Below are positions 28,305 to 38,478 of a stretch of 64,000 nucleotides of DNA, piece by piece. Where the stretch lies: positions 1 through 64,000 of the forward strand of contig NZ_LBHV01000003.1 of assembly GCF_001005825.1 (NCBI RefSeq). The letters run 5' to 3'. The notes below the pieces were generated by a model. That model ran no database searches, was not told where the DNA came from, and saw only the letters and a program-made list of their open reading frames with translations. Made by a program: the position numbers and the translations under genes. The DNA comes from Rhizobium sp. LC145 (GTDB lineage Bacteria; Pseudomonadota; Alphaproteobacteria; Rhizobiales; Rhizobiaceae). Within the stretch, counting starts at the first letter, position 1. The number at the start of each line of letters is the position of its first letter.

Positions 28305-30119
28305 ATGTCGATGCTGGTCTATGGCGACCTCGAACGTGTCGAACGATCGGCCGTGATGCGCGGGGAGATCGCCGAGACGCTTGCCGGTTGCTTGCGGATG
28401 CCTCCCGGCAGGCCGCGCCATGAGGCACTGGTGAACGCTTTCATCGCCACGGGAGAACTGGTCCAGGGACTGGCGGATCGGGAGTTTGCCGAAAAGGGCG
28501 TGGATGATCTTTCGTTTGTCCAGGAGACGGGCGCGAAACTTCTTCACGCGCAGGCCGGAGCCATCATGCAGTCGTGGCGGAGCGGCTTTGCCGGCGAACT
28601 GTCGCTGCCCCGGCAATGGCCGGACCTGCTGCAGGAATTGGAGTGCGCCGAACCGCTGCGCGTGAAGCGGGGAGAAGGCTATGCCTTCTATGCCCTTTAT
28701 CCGGAAAGCTATATCGAGGCGGCGTCGAGGTCGGGATTGACTGCTCGGACTATCGTGATCGGGCTTCGCAGCATCGGTGCAGGTCTTGCCGCGCTCGTGG
28801 CCGCCGCCCTCGGCTCCGGGCCAGCCTGGTCGCTGCGTCCGTCAGGCCACCCCTTCGACCGGCGCCTGCGGGTCGCGCCGGCGCTTGCTAAACGCATTCT
28901 GGGTGAGGGGGACCGCGATTTCGCGATCGTTGACGAGGGACCTGGCCTCTCGGGAAGCTCCTTCGGCAGCGTCGCGGATTGGCTGCAGGCCAATGGCGTG
29001 CCCGCCGGCCGGATACATTTCTTTCCCAGCCATCCGGGCGATCCCGGTCCACGGGCAAGCGCGGCGCATCGAAAGTTCTGGAGGGAGCGCCCCCGTCACC
29101 ACGTTTCGATGGACGAGCTGATTATCGATACGCGGGAGCCCGCTCACCGCCTTTCGACCTGGGTGGCCGATCTCGTTGGCGCCAGGAAAAGATCCTGGCA
29201 GGATCTCTCCGGCGGTGCCTGGCGCGCGCTACGCCATCCCGACGAGCGGTTTTGGCCGCCGAGCCACATGCAGATGGAAAAGCGGAAATTCCTGATGCGG
29301 GCGGATGACGGGAACTGGCTCGTCAAATATGCCGGTCTTGGTGGGAGCGACAAAGAGAAGACGCGTCGGGGCGCCCTCCTGCACGAAGCCGGTTTCACGC
29401 CGGAAGTGGCCGGCACCTGCCACGGTTTCCTGGTAGAGAAATGGGTCGATGGGACCCCGCTGAGCATGATCGCCATACCACAAGGGCAGCTCATCGATCA
29501 TCTTGGCCATTATCTCGGCTTTCGTGCGCGTCATCTTGCTCCACCCGGTAGAGGTGCGTCGCCCGAGGAGCTGTGTCGTATGGCGGTTTTCAATACCAGC
29601 GAGGCGCTCGGCGAAGACGCGGCGGAAAGGCTTAGACAGCAGATTGGTCCCGTTGGGAGGTTTTCCCGCCGGCTTCGCCGGGTCGATACGGATAATCGGC
29701 TTCACGCCTGGGAATGGCTGATGACCGGCGACGGCCGGCTGGTGAAGACGGATGCGCTCGACCACAATGCCGCGCACGATCTCGTCGGCTGCCAGGATAT
29801 CGCCTGGGATGTCGCCGCCGCCGGCGTCGAGTTCGATCTTTCCGGCGCGGAGCGGGATCGGCTCGCCGCGGCCATCGCGCAGCAGACGGATTGCGATCTG
29901 CGTAAAGACGTCCTCACGTTCTTCGAAGCCTGCTACCTGGCCTTCCAGATCGGCCTCTGGTCAGGCGCGTTCGCCTCCGCCGACGGCCTCGAGAAAGCAA
30001 GGCTGGGGGCGCTGGTGGAACGCTATGCCGTCCGTCTGCGGAAACTGCTCGAAGTCACGGACTGTCAGGGCGAAGTCGGCTCCCCAATGCAAGCAGGGAT
30101 TTTCGGCCTACCCGGATGA
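28305..30119 (+). CDS. Unknown protein with PRTase-like and kinase-like halves
   Basis: I do not recognise this 604-residue protein as a named family. The N-terminal half has a type I phosphoribosyltransferase-like pattern: hydrophobic strand TIVIGLRSIGAGL (149-161), then strand FAIVDEGPGLSGSSF (206-220), which resembles a PRPP loop. The C-terminal half looks like a remote aminoglycoside-phosphotransferase kinase: WLVKYAG (338-344), hinge-like FLVEKWVDGTPL (375-386), and LVKTDALDHNAAHD with DIAWDVA (479-504) where catalytic and metal-binding Asp residues usually lie. No signal peptide or membrane helix is apparent. ATG 28305 follows GGGAGAA. It is divergent from the inositol operon, so the enzymes may share a pathway. 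Function unknown. Confidence 0.8.
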   Translation: MSMLVYGDLERVERSAVMRGEIAETLAGCLRMPPGRPRHEALVNAFIATGELVQGLADREFAEKGVDDLSFVQETGAKLLHAQAGAIMQSWRSGFAGELSLPRQWPDLLQELECAEPLRVKRGEGYAFYALYPESYIEAASRSGLTARTIVIGLRSIGAGLAALVAAALGSGPAWSLRPSGHPFDRRLRVAPALAKRILGEGDRDFAIVDEGPGLSGSSFGSVADWLQANGVPAGRIHFFPSHPGDPGPRASAAHRKFWRERPRHHVSMDELIIDTREPAHRLSTWVADLVGARKRSWQDLSGGAWRALRHPDERFWPPSHMQMEKRKFLMRADDGNWLVKYAGLGGSDKEKTRRGALLHEAGFTPEVAGTCHGFLVEKWVDGTPLSMIAIPQGQLIDHLGHYLGFRARHLAPPGRGASPEELCRMAVFNTSEALGEDAAERLRQQIGPVGRFSRRLRRVDTDNRLHAWEWLMTGDGRLVKTDALDHNAAHDLVGCQDIAWDVAAAGVEFDLSGAERDRLAAAIAQQTDCDLRKDVLTFFEACYLAFQIGLWSGAFASADGLEKARLGALVERYAVRLRKLLEVTDCQGEVGSPMQAGIFGLPG

Positions 30120-30131
30120 ACGGAAGCGAAG

Positions 30132-30383
30132 TCAATGCCTGGATGTCAACTTGCGTTGTCGTTTCAGGCTTCTGATAGCCGCCCGTATCAGCTTCACTGA
30201 TCGGTGCCCCACGCCTCTCAGTTTCAGCAACTCCCCGTCCGTGAGTTCGGATGCTTCGCTCAGGCGGCGAATGCCGTTGGCCTCAAGCGATCGGGCGACC
30301 CATTGAGGAAGACAGTTGGTCAGCAGGGGATCTAAAGGGCCATCCGGCTCGCTTTCCAATCCCGTTCGAGACGATTGCGGCAT
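30132..30383 (-). CDS. Small protein resembling the RNA polymerase alpha C-terminal domain
   Basis: An 83-residue basic protein. Residues about 22-72 (VARSLEANGIRRL, LTDGELLKLRGVG, RSVKLIRAAI) match the helix-hairpin-helix layout of the RNA polymerase alpha C-terminal domain, but no N-terminal alpha domain is present. Rhizobial genomes carry similar stand-alone proteins of unknown role. It might contact DNA or the transcription machinery. The ribosome binding site is weak. It converges on the PRTase/kinase-like gene, 12 bp away. Confidence 0.6.
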   Translation of the reverse strand: MPQSSRTGLESEPDGPLDPLLTNCLPQWVARSLEANGIRRLSEASELTDGELLKLRGVGHRSVKLIRAAIRSLKRQRKLTSRH

Positions 30384-30498
30384 GGCAATTCACGGATTCA
30401 CCGTTCAAGGTCGAGGGTCGAACCTCGTGAATCGTCCGCTGTTCCAGGGACTCCGTTAAATCTTTCGGGAAGCGATGCCTTCCATTTATCGTAGCCGG

Positions 30499-31191
30499 CT
30501 AAATTCCTTCCCGAAGCCTATAGCCGACGCCGGTTTCGGTGAGGATGTATTGCGGCTGATCGGGTGTCTTCTCGATCTTCTGGCGAAGCTGGCGCACATA
30601 GACACGCAGGTACTGCACGTCGGTGAGCCCGTCCCAGACGTGCTCCAGCAGGAAACGGTGCGTCAGTACCTTGCCTGCATGCTGCACGAGAATGCGCAGG
30701 ATTTCGTATTCCTTCGGCGAGAGCTTCACCTCCTCGCCCGCCACCTTCACGATGCGCTTGACGAGATCGACGGAAAGCTCGCCGGTCTGGAAAATCGGCT
30801 TTTCGCCGTGGCTTTGCAGCCGGTGCCGGAGCGCGACGCGGATGCGGGCCACGAGCTCGTTCATGCCGAAAGGCTTGGTCACGTAGTCGTCGGCTCCGAG
30901 TTCGAGCGCTCTGACGATACCCGCCTCGTCGGTACGGCTTGAGAGGATGACGATCGGCAGATCGATGCCGTCGCGGCGCCATTTCTCAAGCAGATCGTGA
31001 CCCGCCATGTCGGGGAGCCCGAGATCGAGCAGGACCAGGTCCGGCTTGTCCGTTTCTACGAGTTCTGCCGCGACCTTGGCGTTCATCGCCTCGCTGATGG
31101 CATAGCCCTGCGTGGAGAGGCCCACGCGCAGCAACTTCCGGATCGGCGGTTCGTCGTCGATTATAAGAATGCGGACGGCGGAATTGGTCAT
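30499..31191 (-). CDS. kdpE: KdpE response regulator
   Basis: A 230-residue OmpR-type response regulator. The receiver domain has the DDE acid cluster in ILIIDDEPP, the phosphoacceptor Asp in LVLLDLGLPD (about residue 54), and a Lys in YVTKPFG. The C-terminal winged helix (ELSVDLVKRIV, LSPKEYEILRILVQH, YVRQLRQKIE) binds DNA. Its start overlaps the kdpD stop by 4 bp, and it is last in the kdp operon. It activates kdpFABC when potassium is low or osmolarity rises. Confidence 0.96.
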   Translation of the reverse strand: MTNSAVRILIIDDEPPIRKLLRVGLSTQGYAISEAMNAKVAAELVETDKPDLVLLDLGLPDMAGHDLLEKWRRDGIDLPIVILSSRTDEAGIVRALELGADDYVTKPFGMNELVARIRVALRHRLQSHGEKPIFQTGELSVDLVKRIVKVAGEEVKLSPKEYEILRILVQHAGKVLTHRFLLEHVWDGLTDVQYLRVYVRQLRQKIEKTPDQPQYILTETGVGYRLREGI

Positions 31192-33887
31192 TCGTCTTCT
31201 CCCATTGTCGGCGCTTCGCGAGGCACCGGCATGCGGATGGTGAAAATTGCGCCCGAGCGGTCCGGTCGGTTGGAGGCCTTGATCGTGCCGCCCATGGCCT
31301 CGATGAAGCCACGGCAGATGGAAAGGCCGAGTCCGGTGCCGGCTCGCACGTGATCCCCCTTTCGAACCCTGTAAAAGCTGTCGAACACACGTTCGAGGTC
31401 GCCGGACGGAATGCCTGGCCCCTCGTCGGAGATCGAAAGCAGCAGGCTGTCTCCGTCCCGCCAGGCGCGGATATCGATCCGCGTTTCGTCGGGTGCGTAT
31501 TTGGCGGCATTGTCGATGAGATTGAACAGAACCTGCTCGAACAGAACCGGATCGACCCTCAGCATCGGCAGATCGGCGGGAGCATCTACATGGACCCTGT
31601 GCCTCGCGGCGATCTTCGACGCTCGTCCGAGTGCGGTGCCCACGATATCGCCAACGAAGTGGAAGGCGTAGTTCGGCTGCATGGCGCCCGCGCCGAGGCG
31701 CGTCATGTCGAGCAGGTTGGAAATGAAGCGATTGAGCCGCTCGGATTCGTCGATGACGGTCGAGAGCAGCTCTGCCCGCGCCTCTTGGGGAATGTCCGGG
31801 CCGAAATCCTTGAGCGTTCCCGCCGAACCCATGATCGCCGCAAGCGGCGTCTTGAGATCATGCGAGATCGAGGTCAGGAGCGCGGTGCGCAGCCGGTCGG
31901 TCTCGGCGGCGAGCTTCGCCTTGTCGATGTCGGAAACGAGCTGAACGCGCTCGATCGCAAGCGCTGCCTGGTCCGCCAGCGCGTCGAAGAGGCGCTGCTG
32001 CTCCGGCGTGAGCAGCGGACCCTGCCTGTCGTTGTCCAGACCGATGACCCCGACCGCCTCGCGCCCCGTGCGCAGCGGCAGGTAAAGGCGTTTCGCCCCC
32101 GGCAGCGTGTCGGCCGCTCGTCCGGCGGGCCGGTTGTGCTGCCATGCCCAGTTGGCGGCTGCGATGTCGGCGTCGGCCAGGGTGTCGTCCGGCGGATAGC
32201 CGGCCTTGACGGCGATCGTGCCATTTTCGGGAAGCAGGATGACGACCCTGACCTTCAGCATCGAGGCGATCTGGAAGGCTGCCGCCCAAAGCACGTCGTC
32301 CAGCGTGCCGGTGCTCGCGAGCTTCTTGGAGAAGAGGTAGAGATCTTCGGTAGTGCGAGCCCGCTGCCGGGCCGCGGCGGCCTGGCGCTGCACGGCGGCC
32401 GTCAGATTGCTCGCCACGACCGCCACCCCGAGAAAGAATGCCAGTGCCACGACGCTTTCTGGGTCGCGCACGGTGAAGGTATAGCGCGGCTCCAGGAAGA
32501 AGAAGTTGAAGGAGAGGGCGCCGATGAGCGACGCGAAGGGGCCGGGCCCCAAACCGCCCCGCACGGAAGCCGCCAGTACCGCCATCAAGAAAACCAGCGC
32601 GAGGTTCTGCACGTCCAGCGCCTGATCGAGCGCGATGCCGGCGATGAGTGCAAGGCCGACGAAGACGGCGCTGCGGATATAGGGCCTGATCCTTACCGGC
32701 CGAGGTTTTGCAGTCTTCACGCCGCCGCGCGGCTCCTCCGTCGCATCGCCCGAGATCACGTGGACGCTGATGTCCCCGGCATAGCGGATGAGGTCGTCGG
32801 TTACGGTGCTTTGCCAGATACGCCACCAGGCTCGTCTTCGCGGCCTGCCGACGACGACATGGGTGAAGTTGTTGGCATTGGCATAGGCGATGATCTCGCG
32901 CGAAATGCGCAATGCAGGAAGCGTCACCGTTTCGGCGCCGAGCTGTTCGGCAAGCCGCATATTGGCGGCGAGCCGGTCTTTCTCCTCGTCCGGCAGGCTG
33001 ATCGCCTGCGGAGTTTCGAGATGCAGCACCGCCCAGGGGGCACGTAGCCGGTCGGCCTGCCGTTTGCCATAGCGCACCAGCCCCGCGCTGCCTCTGCCGT
33101 GGTCGAGGCAGACGAGCACCCGCTCGCCCGCCGCCCAGGGGCCGGGAATGGCATGCGCCTGCATGTGGTTGAGAAGCTGCTCGTCCACCCGCTGCGCGGT
33201 GCGGCGCAGCGCCAGTTCGCGAAGCGCCGTCAGGTTGCCGGGTGAAAAATAGTTCTCGATGGCGCGGCGGGCAGTCGCCGGCACATAGACCTTGCCTTCC
33301 TTCAGCCGCTTGAGGAGATCATCCGGCGTGATGTCGATGATCTCGACGTCATCGGCCCTATCGATGATCGAATCTGGCACAGTCTCGCGCACCCGGATGC
33401 GGGTGATCTGCGCGACCACGTCGTTGAGGCTTTCGACGTGCTGGATGTTGAGCGTGGAATAGACGTCGATCCCCTGGGCGAGGATCTCCTGCACGTCCAT
33501 GTAGCGCTTGGGGTGGCGGCTTCCCGTGGCATTGGTGTGGGCGAGCTCATCCACCAGCACCAGTGCCGGCCGACGTGCGAGGATGGCATCGAGGTCCATC
33601 TCGTCGATCTGCTGGCCTCGATAGTCGATCTTCTTGCGTGGGATGATCTCGAAACCGTCGACAAGGGCTTCGGTTTCTCTCCGGCCATGGGTTTCCACCA
33701 CGCCGATGACCACGTCGATGCCGTCGGCCTGGCGCGCGCGCCCGGATATCAGCATCTCGTAGGTCTTGCCCACTCCCGGAGCTGCGCCGAGAAAAATCTT
33801 CAGGCGGCCGCGACCTTCGCGCTCGGCATTTTCCAGAAGCGCGTCCGGCGAAGGCCGGTTTTCCATGTCGCGGTTGTCATCGGGCAT
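31188..33887 (-). CDS. kdpD: KdpD potassium sensor histidine kinase
   Basis: An 899-residue sensor. The N-terminal KdpD domain has Walker A GAAPGVGKT (34-42) and DELAHTN. A universal-stress-like domain covers about 245-370. Four membrane helices (DUF4118, about 395-500) and a GAF-like domain follow. The kinase core has the phospho-acceptor His in SISHDLKTPLAAIMG and ATP-binding boxes NLIDNAAKYAPD, DEGPGIP and GTGLGLSI. All domains of full-length KdpD are present. It lies 65 bp downstream of kdpC. Confidence 0.96.
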   Translation of the reverse strand: MPDDNRDMENRPSPDALLENAEREGRGRLKIFLGAAPGVGKTYEMLISGRARQADGIDVVIGVVETHGRRETEALVDGFEIIPRKKIDYRGQQIDEMDLDAILARRPALVLVDELAHTNATGSRHPKRYMDVQEILAQGIDVYSTLNIQHVESLNDVVAQITRIRVRETVPDSIIDRADDVEIIDITPDDLLKRLKEGKVYVPATARRAIENYFSPGNLTALRELALRRTAQRVDEQLLNHMQAHAIPGPWAAGERVLVCLDHGRGSAGLVRYGKRQADRLRAPWAVLHLETPQAISLPDEEKDRLAANMRLAEQLGAETVTLPALRISREIIAYANANNFTHVVVGRPRRRAWWRIWQSTVTDDLIRYAGDISVHVISGDATEEPRGGVKTAKPRPVRIRPYIRSAVFVGLALIAGIALDQALDVQNLALVFLMAVLAASVRGGLGPGPFASLIGALSFNFFFLEPRYTFTVRDPESVVALAFFLGVAVVASNLTAAVQRQAAAARQRARTTEDLYLFSKKLASTGTLDDVLWAAAFQIASMLKVRVVILLPENGTIAVKAGYPPDDTLADADIAAANWAWQHNRPAGRAADTLPGAKRLYLPLRTGREAVGVIGLDNDRQGPLLTPEQQRLFDALADQAALAIERVQLVSDIDKAKLAAETDRLRTALLTSISHDLKTPLAAIMGSAGTLKDFGPDIPQEARAELLSTVIDESERLNRFISNLLDMTRLGAGAMQPNYAFHFVGDIVGTALGRASKIAARHRVHVDAPADLPMLRVDPVLFEQVLFNLIDNAAKYAPDETRIDIRAWRDGDSLLLSISDEGPGIPSGDLERVFDSFYRVRKGDHVRAGTGLGLSICRGFIEAMGGTIKASNRPDRSGAIFTIRMPVPREAPTMGEDE

Positions 33888-33952
33888 AGGCAGGTTCTCT
33901 CCCGAACGGGAATGCAGCGGCCGGCAAAATGCCGCCCGCTGCCCATTTCAAG

Positions 33953-34519
33953 TCAGGGATTGGCTTCGTCAAGCGCCAGGTTCAACGCCAACACGTTGAC
34001 CACAGGTTCGCCGAGCAGGCCGAATTGCCGATCCTCCACATGAGCATCGACCAGCGCGCGCACCGCCGGCTCGTTCATGCCCCGCGCCTTGGCGACGCGC
34101 GAAACCTGGAAATAGGCGGCTTCGGGTGAGATGTCCGGGTCGAGCCCGCTGCCGGAAGTGGTAACGAGATCGATCGGCACCGTTGCATTCGGGTTTTCGG
34201 CCTTCAATGCCTCGGCATCCGTTTTGATGCGCTCGATCAGCTTCGGGTTCGTCGGGCCGAGGTTGGAGCCGCTGGAGGCGGCGGCGTTATACCCGTCGCC
34301 GGCGGCCGATGGGCGACCGTGGAAATAGCGTTCGCCGGTAAAGGCCTGGCCAATCAAGGCCGAGCCAACCACCTGGCCATCCCGCTCGATCAGGCTGCCG
34401 TTCGCCTTTTCGGGAAAGAGCGCCTGGGCGATACCCGTCATGCCGAGAGGGTAGACGAGGCCGGTGATGACGGTGAGGGCGACCAGTAGGACGATCGCGG
34501 GTCTCAATTGTTTCAGCAT
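33953..34519 (-). CDS. kdpC: Potassium-transporting ATPase subunit KdpC
   Basis: A 188-residue single-span subunit of the Kdp potassium pump. The N-terminal membrane helix (about 8-30) is followed by a periplasmic domain with family motifs [51 protein letters not shown] and ALNLALD. Length matches the family. It is 12 bp downstream of kdpB. Confidence 0.96.
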   Translation of the reverse strand: MLKQLRPAIVLLVALTVITGLVYPLGMTGIAQALFPEKANGSLIERDGQVVGSALIGQAFTGERYFHGRPSAAGDGYNAAASSGSNLGPTNPKLIERIKTDAEALKAENPNATVPIDLVTTSGSGLDPDISPEAAYFQVSRVAKARGMNEPAVRALVDAHVEDRQFGLLGEPVVNVLALNLALDEANP

Positions 34520-34531
34520 GGGAACTGCTCC

Positions 34532-36586
34532 TTATGCGAGGCCAAGGGCGGTGATGGCCATGTCGATGGCTTTGATGCCGATGAAGGGCACGATCACGCC
34601 GCCGAGGCCGTAGATGGCAAGATTGCGGGAGAGGAGGGCGCCGGCACCGATCGCTCGGTATTTGACGCCTTTCAGCGAGAGCGGGATCAGCGCCACGATG
34701 ATCAGCGCGTTGAAGATGATCGCTGAAAGAATGGCGCTCTGGGGTGTCGAAAGCCCCATGATGTTCAAGACGCCGAGCTGCGGATAGAAGGCGAGGAACA
34801 TGGCGGGGATGATCGCGAAATATTTGGCGATGTCGTTGGCGATCGAGAAGGTCGTCAGCGCGCCGCGGGTCATCAGGAGCTGCTTGCCGATCTCGACGAT
34901 TTCGATGAGCTTTGTCGGATCGCTGTCGAGATCAACCATATTGCCGGCTTCGCGAGCGGCCACAGTGCCGGTGTTCATGGCGACGCCGACATCTGCCTGG
35001 GCAAGCGCGGGGGCATCGTTCGTGCCGTCACCGCACATGGCTACCAGCTTGCCCTTGGCCTGCTCTTCGCGGATCAGCGAAAGCTTGTTTTCGGGCGTAG
35101 CCTGAGCGAGGAAATCATCGACGCCCGCTTCGGCGGCGATTGCTGCGGCCGTCATCGGATTGTCGCCGGTGATCATAACAGTGCGGATGCCCATGCGGCG
35201 CAGCTCCGCAAAGCGTTCGCGAATGCCGCCCTTGACGATATCCTTGAGATGGATGATGCCGAGCAGGCGCCCGTCGCGCACCACGGCAAGCGGGGTGCCG
35301 CCCGACTTGGCGATGTCCTCGGCAATTCCCTGTGCTTCACGGATGGCGTCGCTGCTGGTCGCGGCAGCGTTCGACCGGATGTAGTTCAACACCGCATCCA
35401 CCGCGCCCTTGCGGATCGAGGAACCCTCGAGATCAACGCCGCTCATGCGGCTCTGCGCGGTGAAGGGAATGAAGGTCGCGTGCAGGCTCTGCATGTCGCG
35501 GGCGCGGATGCCGTATTTCTCCTTGGCAAGCACGGTTATCGAACGGCCTTCCGGCGTTTCGTCGGCAAGCGAGGCGAGCTGGGCGGCATCGGCCAGTTCC
35601 TCGGCAGTCACGCCGGGCACCGGGCGGAACTCGGTCGCCTGGCGGTTGCCGAGCGTGATCGTGCCGGTCTTGTCGAGGAGAAGCGTATCGACGTCGCCCG
35701 CCGCTTCCACGGCGCGGCCGGACATGGCGAGCACGTTGAAACGCACCAGCCGGTCCATGCCGGCAATGCCGATCGCTGAAAGAAGCGCACCGATCGTGGT
35801 CGGGATCAGCGTCACGAAGAGCGCGACGAGGACGGTGACCGGGATATAGCCGCCGGCATAAGAGGCGAAGCTCGGGATCGTCGCGGTGGCGATGACAAAG
35901 ATCAGCGTCATGCCGGCAAGCAGGATGTTGAGGGCGATCTCGTTCGGCGTCTTCTGGCGTTCCGCGCCTTCGACGAGCGCGATCATCCGGTCGATGAAAG
36001 TAGAGCCGGCGGCGGCCGTGATGCGCACCCGAACCCAGTCGGAAAGCACCTGCGTGCCGCCGGTGACGGCCGAGCGGTCGCCGCCCGATTCGCGGATGAC
36101 GGGAGCGGATTCGCCGGTGATCGCCGCCTCGTTGACCGAAGCGATGCCTTCGATCACTTCGCCATCGGAGGGGATGATGTCGCCGGCCTCGACCAGCACG
36201 ACATCACCGACCTTCAGGCTGGTGCCTGGCACCAGCTTGAAGTCGCGGCCATTGCCGTTGAGAAGTTTGGCCTGGGTTTCGGTGCGGGTCTTGCGCAGCG
36301 ATTCCGCCTGCGCCTTGCCACGCCCCTCGGCCACCGCTTCCGCGAAGTTGGCGAAGAGCACCGTGAACCACAGCCAGATGACGATCTGAAAGGAGAAGCC
36401 GATATCGGCTCCCCCGGTCACCACATCCCTGATGAGCAGGATCGTGGAAAGAGCGGAAACGACGGCGACCACGAAGATCACCGGATTGCGGGCCAGGCTC
36501 TTGGGATTGAGCTTGGCGAATGCGCCGCCGATGGCTGGCACGAGGATGCGGGCATCCATGATGCTCGCGGATTTGGACTGGCTCAT
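34532..36586 (-). CDS. kdpB: Potassium-transporting ATPase ATP-binding subunit KdpB
   Basis: A 684-residue P-type ATPase subunit that energises potassium uptake. The phosphorylation motif [13 protein letters not shown] (Asp near 310), the actuator motif TGESAPV, and the hinge motif [22 protein letters not shown] are intact. Membrane helices lie at both ends. It sits between kdpA and kdpC, as in the classical operon. Confidence 0.97.
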   Translation of the reverse strand: MSQSKSASIMDARILVPAIGGAFAKLNPKSLARNPVIFVVAVVSALSTILLIRDVVTGGADIGFSFQIVIWLWFTVLFANFAEAVAEGRGKAQAESLRKTRTETQAKLLNGNGRDFKLVPGTSLKVGDVVLVEAGDIIPSDGEVIEGIASVNEAAITGESAPVIRESGGDRSAVTGGTQVLSDWVRVRITAAAGSTFIDRMIALVEGAERQKTPNEIALNILLAGMTLIFVIATATIPSFASYAGGYIPVTVLVALFVTLIPTTIGALLSAIGIAGMDRLVRFNVLAMSGRAVEAAGDVDTLLLDKTGTITLGNRQATEFRPVPGVTAEELADAAQLASLADETPEGRSITVLAKEKYGIRARDMQSLHATFIPFTAQSRMSGVDLEGSSIRKGAVDAVLNYIRSNAAATSSDAIREAQGIAEDIAKSGGTPLAVVRDGRLLGIIHLKDIVKGGIRERFAELRRMGIRTVMITGDNPMTAAAIAAEAGVDDFLAQATPENKLSLIREEQAKGKLVAMCGDGTNDAPALAQADVGVAMNTGTVAAREAGNMVDLDSDPTKLIEIVEIGKQLLMTRGALTTFSIANDIAKYFAIIPAMFLAFYPQLGVLNIMGLSTPQSAILSAIIFNALIIVALIPLSLKGVKYRAIGAGALLSRNLAIYGLGGVIVPFIGIKAIDMAITALGLA

Positions 36587-36635
36587 GACGAGGCTCCAGT
36601 ATGGGTGTTCTTGTTAGGCAAGCCGGGGCAGGACA

Positions 36636-38339
36636 TCAGAAGGTCTGCCCCCCGAGCATCGCCAGGTGTTCGACGATCGGGCCAAGCGCGAGCGCCGGGA
36701 AGAATTCCAGGCCGCCCATGATGACGATCACGCCGAGAAGCAGGGCGACGAAGAGCGGTCCGTGTGTCGGGAAGGTGCCCGCCGATTCCGGCGCGGCCTT
36801 TTTCGTAACCAGCGAACCGGCAAGTGCCATGGCAGGCACGATGATCAGGAAACGGCCGGCGAGCATCGTCAGCCCCAGCGTGACGTTGTACCAGGGCGTG
36901 TTGCCGGTGAGCCCTCCAAAGGCCGAGCCGTTGTTGGCGGCCGCCGAGACATAGGCGTAGAGGATCTCGGAGAAGCCGTGCGGACCGGGATTGGCGATCG
37001 AGGCCACCGCATTCGGCAGCACCACGGCGACCGCGGTAAAGCCCAGCATGAAGAGCGGCAGGCAGAGAAGCGCCAGCATCGCCATCTTCACTTCCTTTGC
37101 CTCGATCTTCTTGCCGAGATATTCCGGCGTGCGGCCGACCATCAGGCCGGCAACGAAGATCGCCACCACGACGAAGAGCAGGATGCCATAGAAACCTGCG
37201 CCCACGCCGCCGATGATGATTTCGCCGAGCATCATGTTGATGAGCGGGATCATGCCGCCGAGCGCCATGAAGCTGTCATGCATGGCATTGACCGCGCCGC
37301 AGGAGGCTGCCGTGGTGATGACGGCGAAGAGGGCGGAAAGCGGTATGCCGAAACGCGCCTCCTTGCCTTCCATGTTACCGCCGTCGATGCCGAGCGCGTG
37401 GACGAGCGGGTTGCCCGCAGCTTCCGCCCAGTAGCAGACGGTGACGCCGGCCAGGAACAGGATGCCCATGGTGGCGAAGATCGCCCAGCCTTGTTTCTCG
37501 TTACCGACCATGCGGCCGAAGACGTTGGTGAGTGCCGCGCCGATCGCGAAGATCGACACCATGTGGATGAGGTTGGTGAGCGCCGTCGGGTTCTCGAAAG
37601 GGTGAGCCGCATTGGCATTGAAGAAGCCGCCGCCATTGGTGCCGAGATGCTTGATCATCATCTGCGAGGCGACGGGGCCTTGCGCGATCGTCTGCTGCGC
37701 GCCCTCGAGCGTGGTCGCGACGGTATAGGGGTTGAGGTTCTGCGGAACGCCCTGCCAGACCAGCACCAGCGTGCCGATGACGCAGATGGGCAGGAGGATG
37801 TAGAGTGTGCAGCGGGTGAGATCGACCCAGAAGTTGCCGAGCGTCTGTACCGATTTGCGCGCAAAGGCGCGGATCAGCGCCATGGCGATTGCCACGCCGG
37901 TCGCGGCCGACAGGAAGTTCTGCACGTTGAGCCCGAGCATCTGCGTCAGGTACGACATCGTGCTTTCGCCGCCGTAGTTCTGCCAGTTGGTGTTCGAGAC
38001 GAAGCTGGCAGCGGTGTTGAAGGCGAGGTCTGAGGGCAAGCCGCTCATACCGGCCGGGTTGAAAGGCAGGCCGCCCTGCAGCCGCTGGAGGGCGTAAAGA
38101 AGGAAGAATCCGGCTAAATTGAAGAGCAGGAGGGCGACGGTATAGGTCGTCCAGTGCTGCTCCTCACGTTCGCCGGTGCCGGCAAGCCCATAGAGGCCGC
38201 GCTCGATCGGGCGGAGAAGCGGCGAGAGAAGCGTGCGCTCGCCGTTGAAGACGCGCGTCATGTAGCCGCCGAGCGGCTTCGCGAGCGCGATGATGATCCC
38301 GCAATAGAGAAGGATCTGGAACCATCCGTTGAGTGTCAT
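36636..38339 (-). CDS. kdpA: Potassium-transporting ATPase potassium-binding subunit KdpA
   Basis: A 567-residue potassium-channel-like subunit with about ten membrane helices and four filter-type loops, including the segments around [27 protein letters not shown] and [12 protein letters not shown] that bind potassium in KdpA. Length matches the family. It is 36 bp downstream of the kdpF microgene. Confidence 0.97.
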   Translation of the reverse strand: MTLNGWFQILLYCGIIIALAKPLGGYMTRVFNGERTLLSPLLRPIERGLYGLAGTGEREEQHWTTYTVALLLFNLAGFFLLYALQRLQGGLPFNPAGMSGLPSDLAFNTAASFVSNTNWQNYGGESTMSYLTQMLGLNVQNFLSAATGVAIAMALIRAFARKSVQTLGNFWVDLTRCTLYILLPICVIGTLVLVWQGVPQNLNPYTVATTLEGAQQTIAQGPVASQMMIKHLGTNGGGFFNANAAHPFENPTALTNLIHMVSIFAIGAALTNVFGRMVGNEKQGWAIFATMGILFLAGVTVCYWAEAAGNPLVHALGIDGGNMEGKEARFGIPLSALFAVITTAASCGAVNAMHDSFMALGGMIPLINMMLGEIIIGGVGAGFYGILLFVVVAIFVAGLMVGRTPEYLGKKIEAKEVKMAMLALLCLPLFMLGFTAVAVVLPNAVASIANPGPHGFSEILYAYVSAAANNGSAFGGLTGNTPWYNVTLGLTMLAGRFLIIVPAMALAGSLVTKKAAPESAGTFPTHGPLFVALLLGVIVIMGGLEFFPALALGPIVEHLAMLGGQTF

Positions 38340-38375
38340 GGGATGAGCCTTCGAAATGTTGAGTCGATCCGGCGG

Positions 38376-38465
38376 TCAGAACCGCTCGGGGCGGACCAGC
38401 GCATAGGTGAGATAGACGAGGAGGAAGAGCGTGACGGCGCCGCCGAGGAGATATTCGAGAAGCAT
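38376..38465 (-). CDS. kdpF: KdpF small membrane subunit
   Basis: A 29-codon gene encoding one hydrophobic helix. It starts MLLEYLLGG and ends YALVRPERF, matching KdpF peptides that stabilise the KdpABC complex. A good ribosome binding site (GAGGAGCCATAAA) precedes the ATG at 38465. Position immediately before kdpA is canonical. Confidence 0.9.
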   Translation of the reverse strand: MLLEYLLGGAVTLFLLVYLTYALVRPERF

Positions 38466-38478
38466 TTTATGGCTCCTC

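Noticed and set aside
30384..30498. Possible terminator at the end of the kdp operon
   Set aside because: A short TAGCCGGCTA palindrome near 30490 is present, but it is too small and lacks a T-run, so no terminator is claimed.
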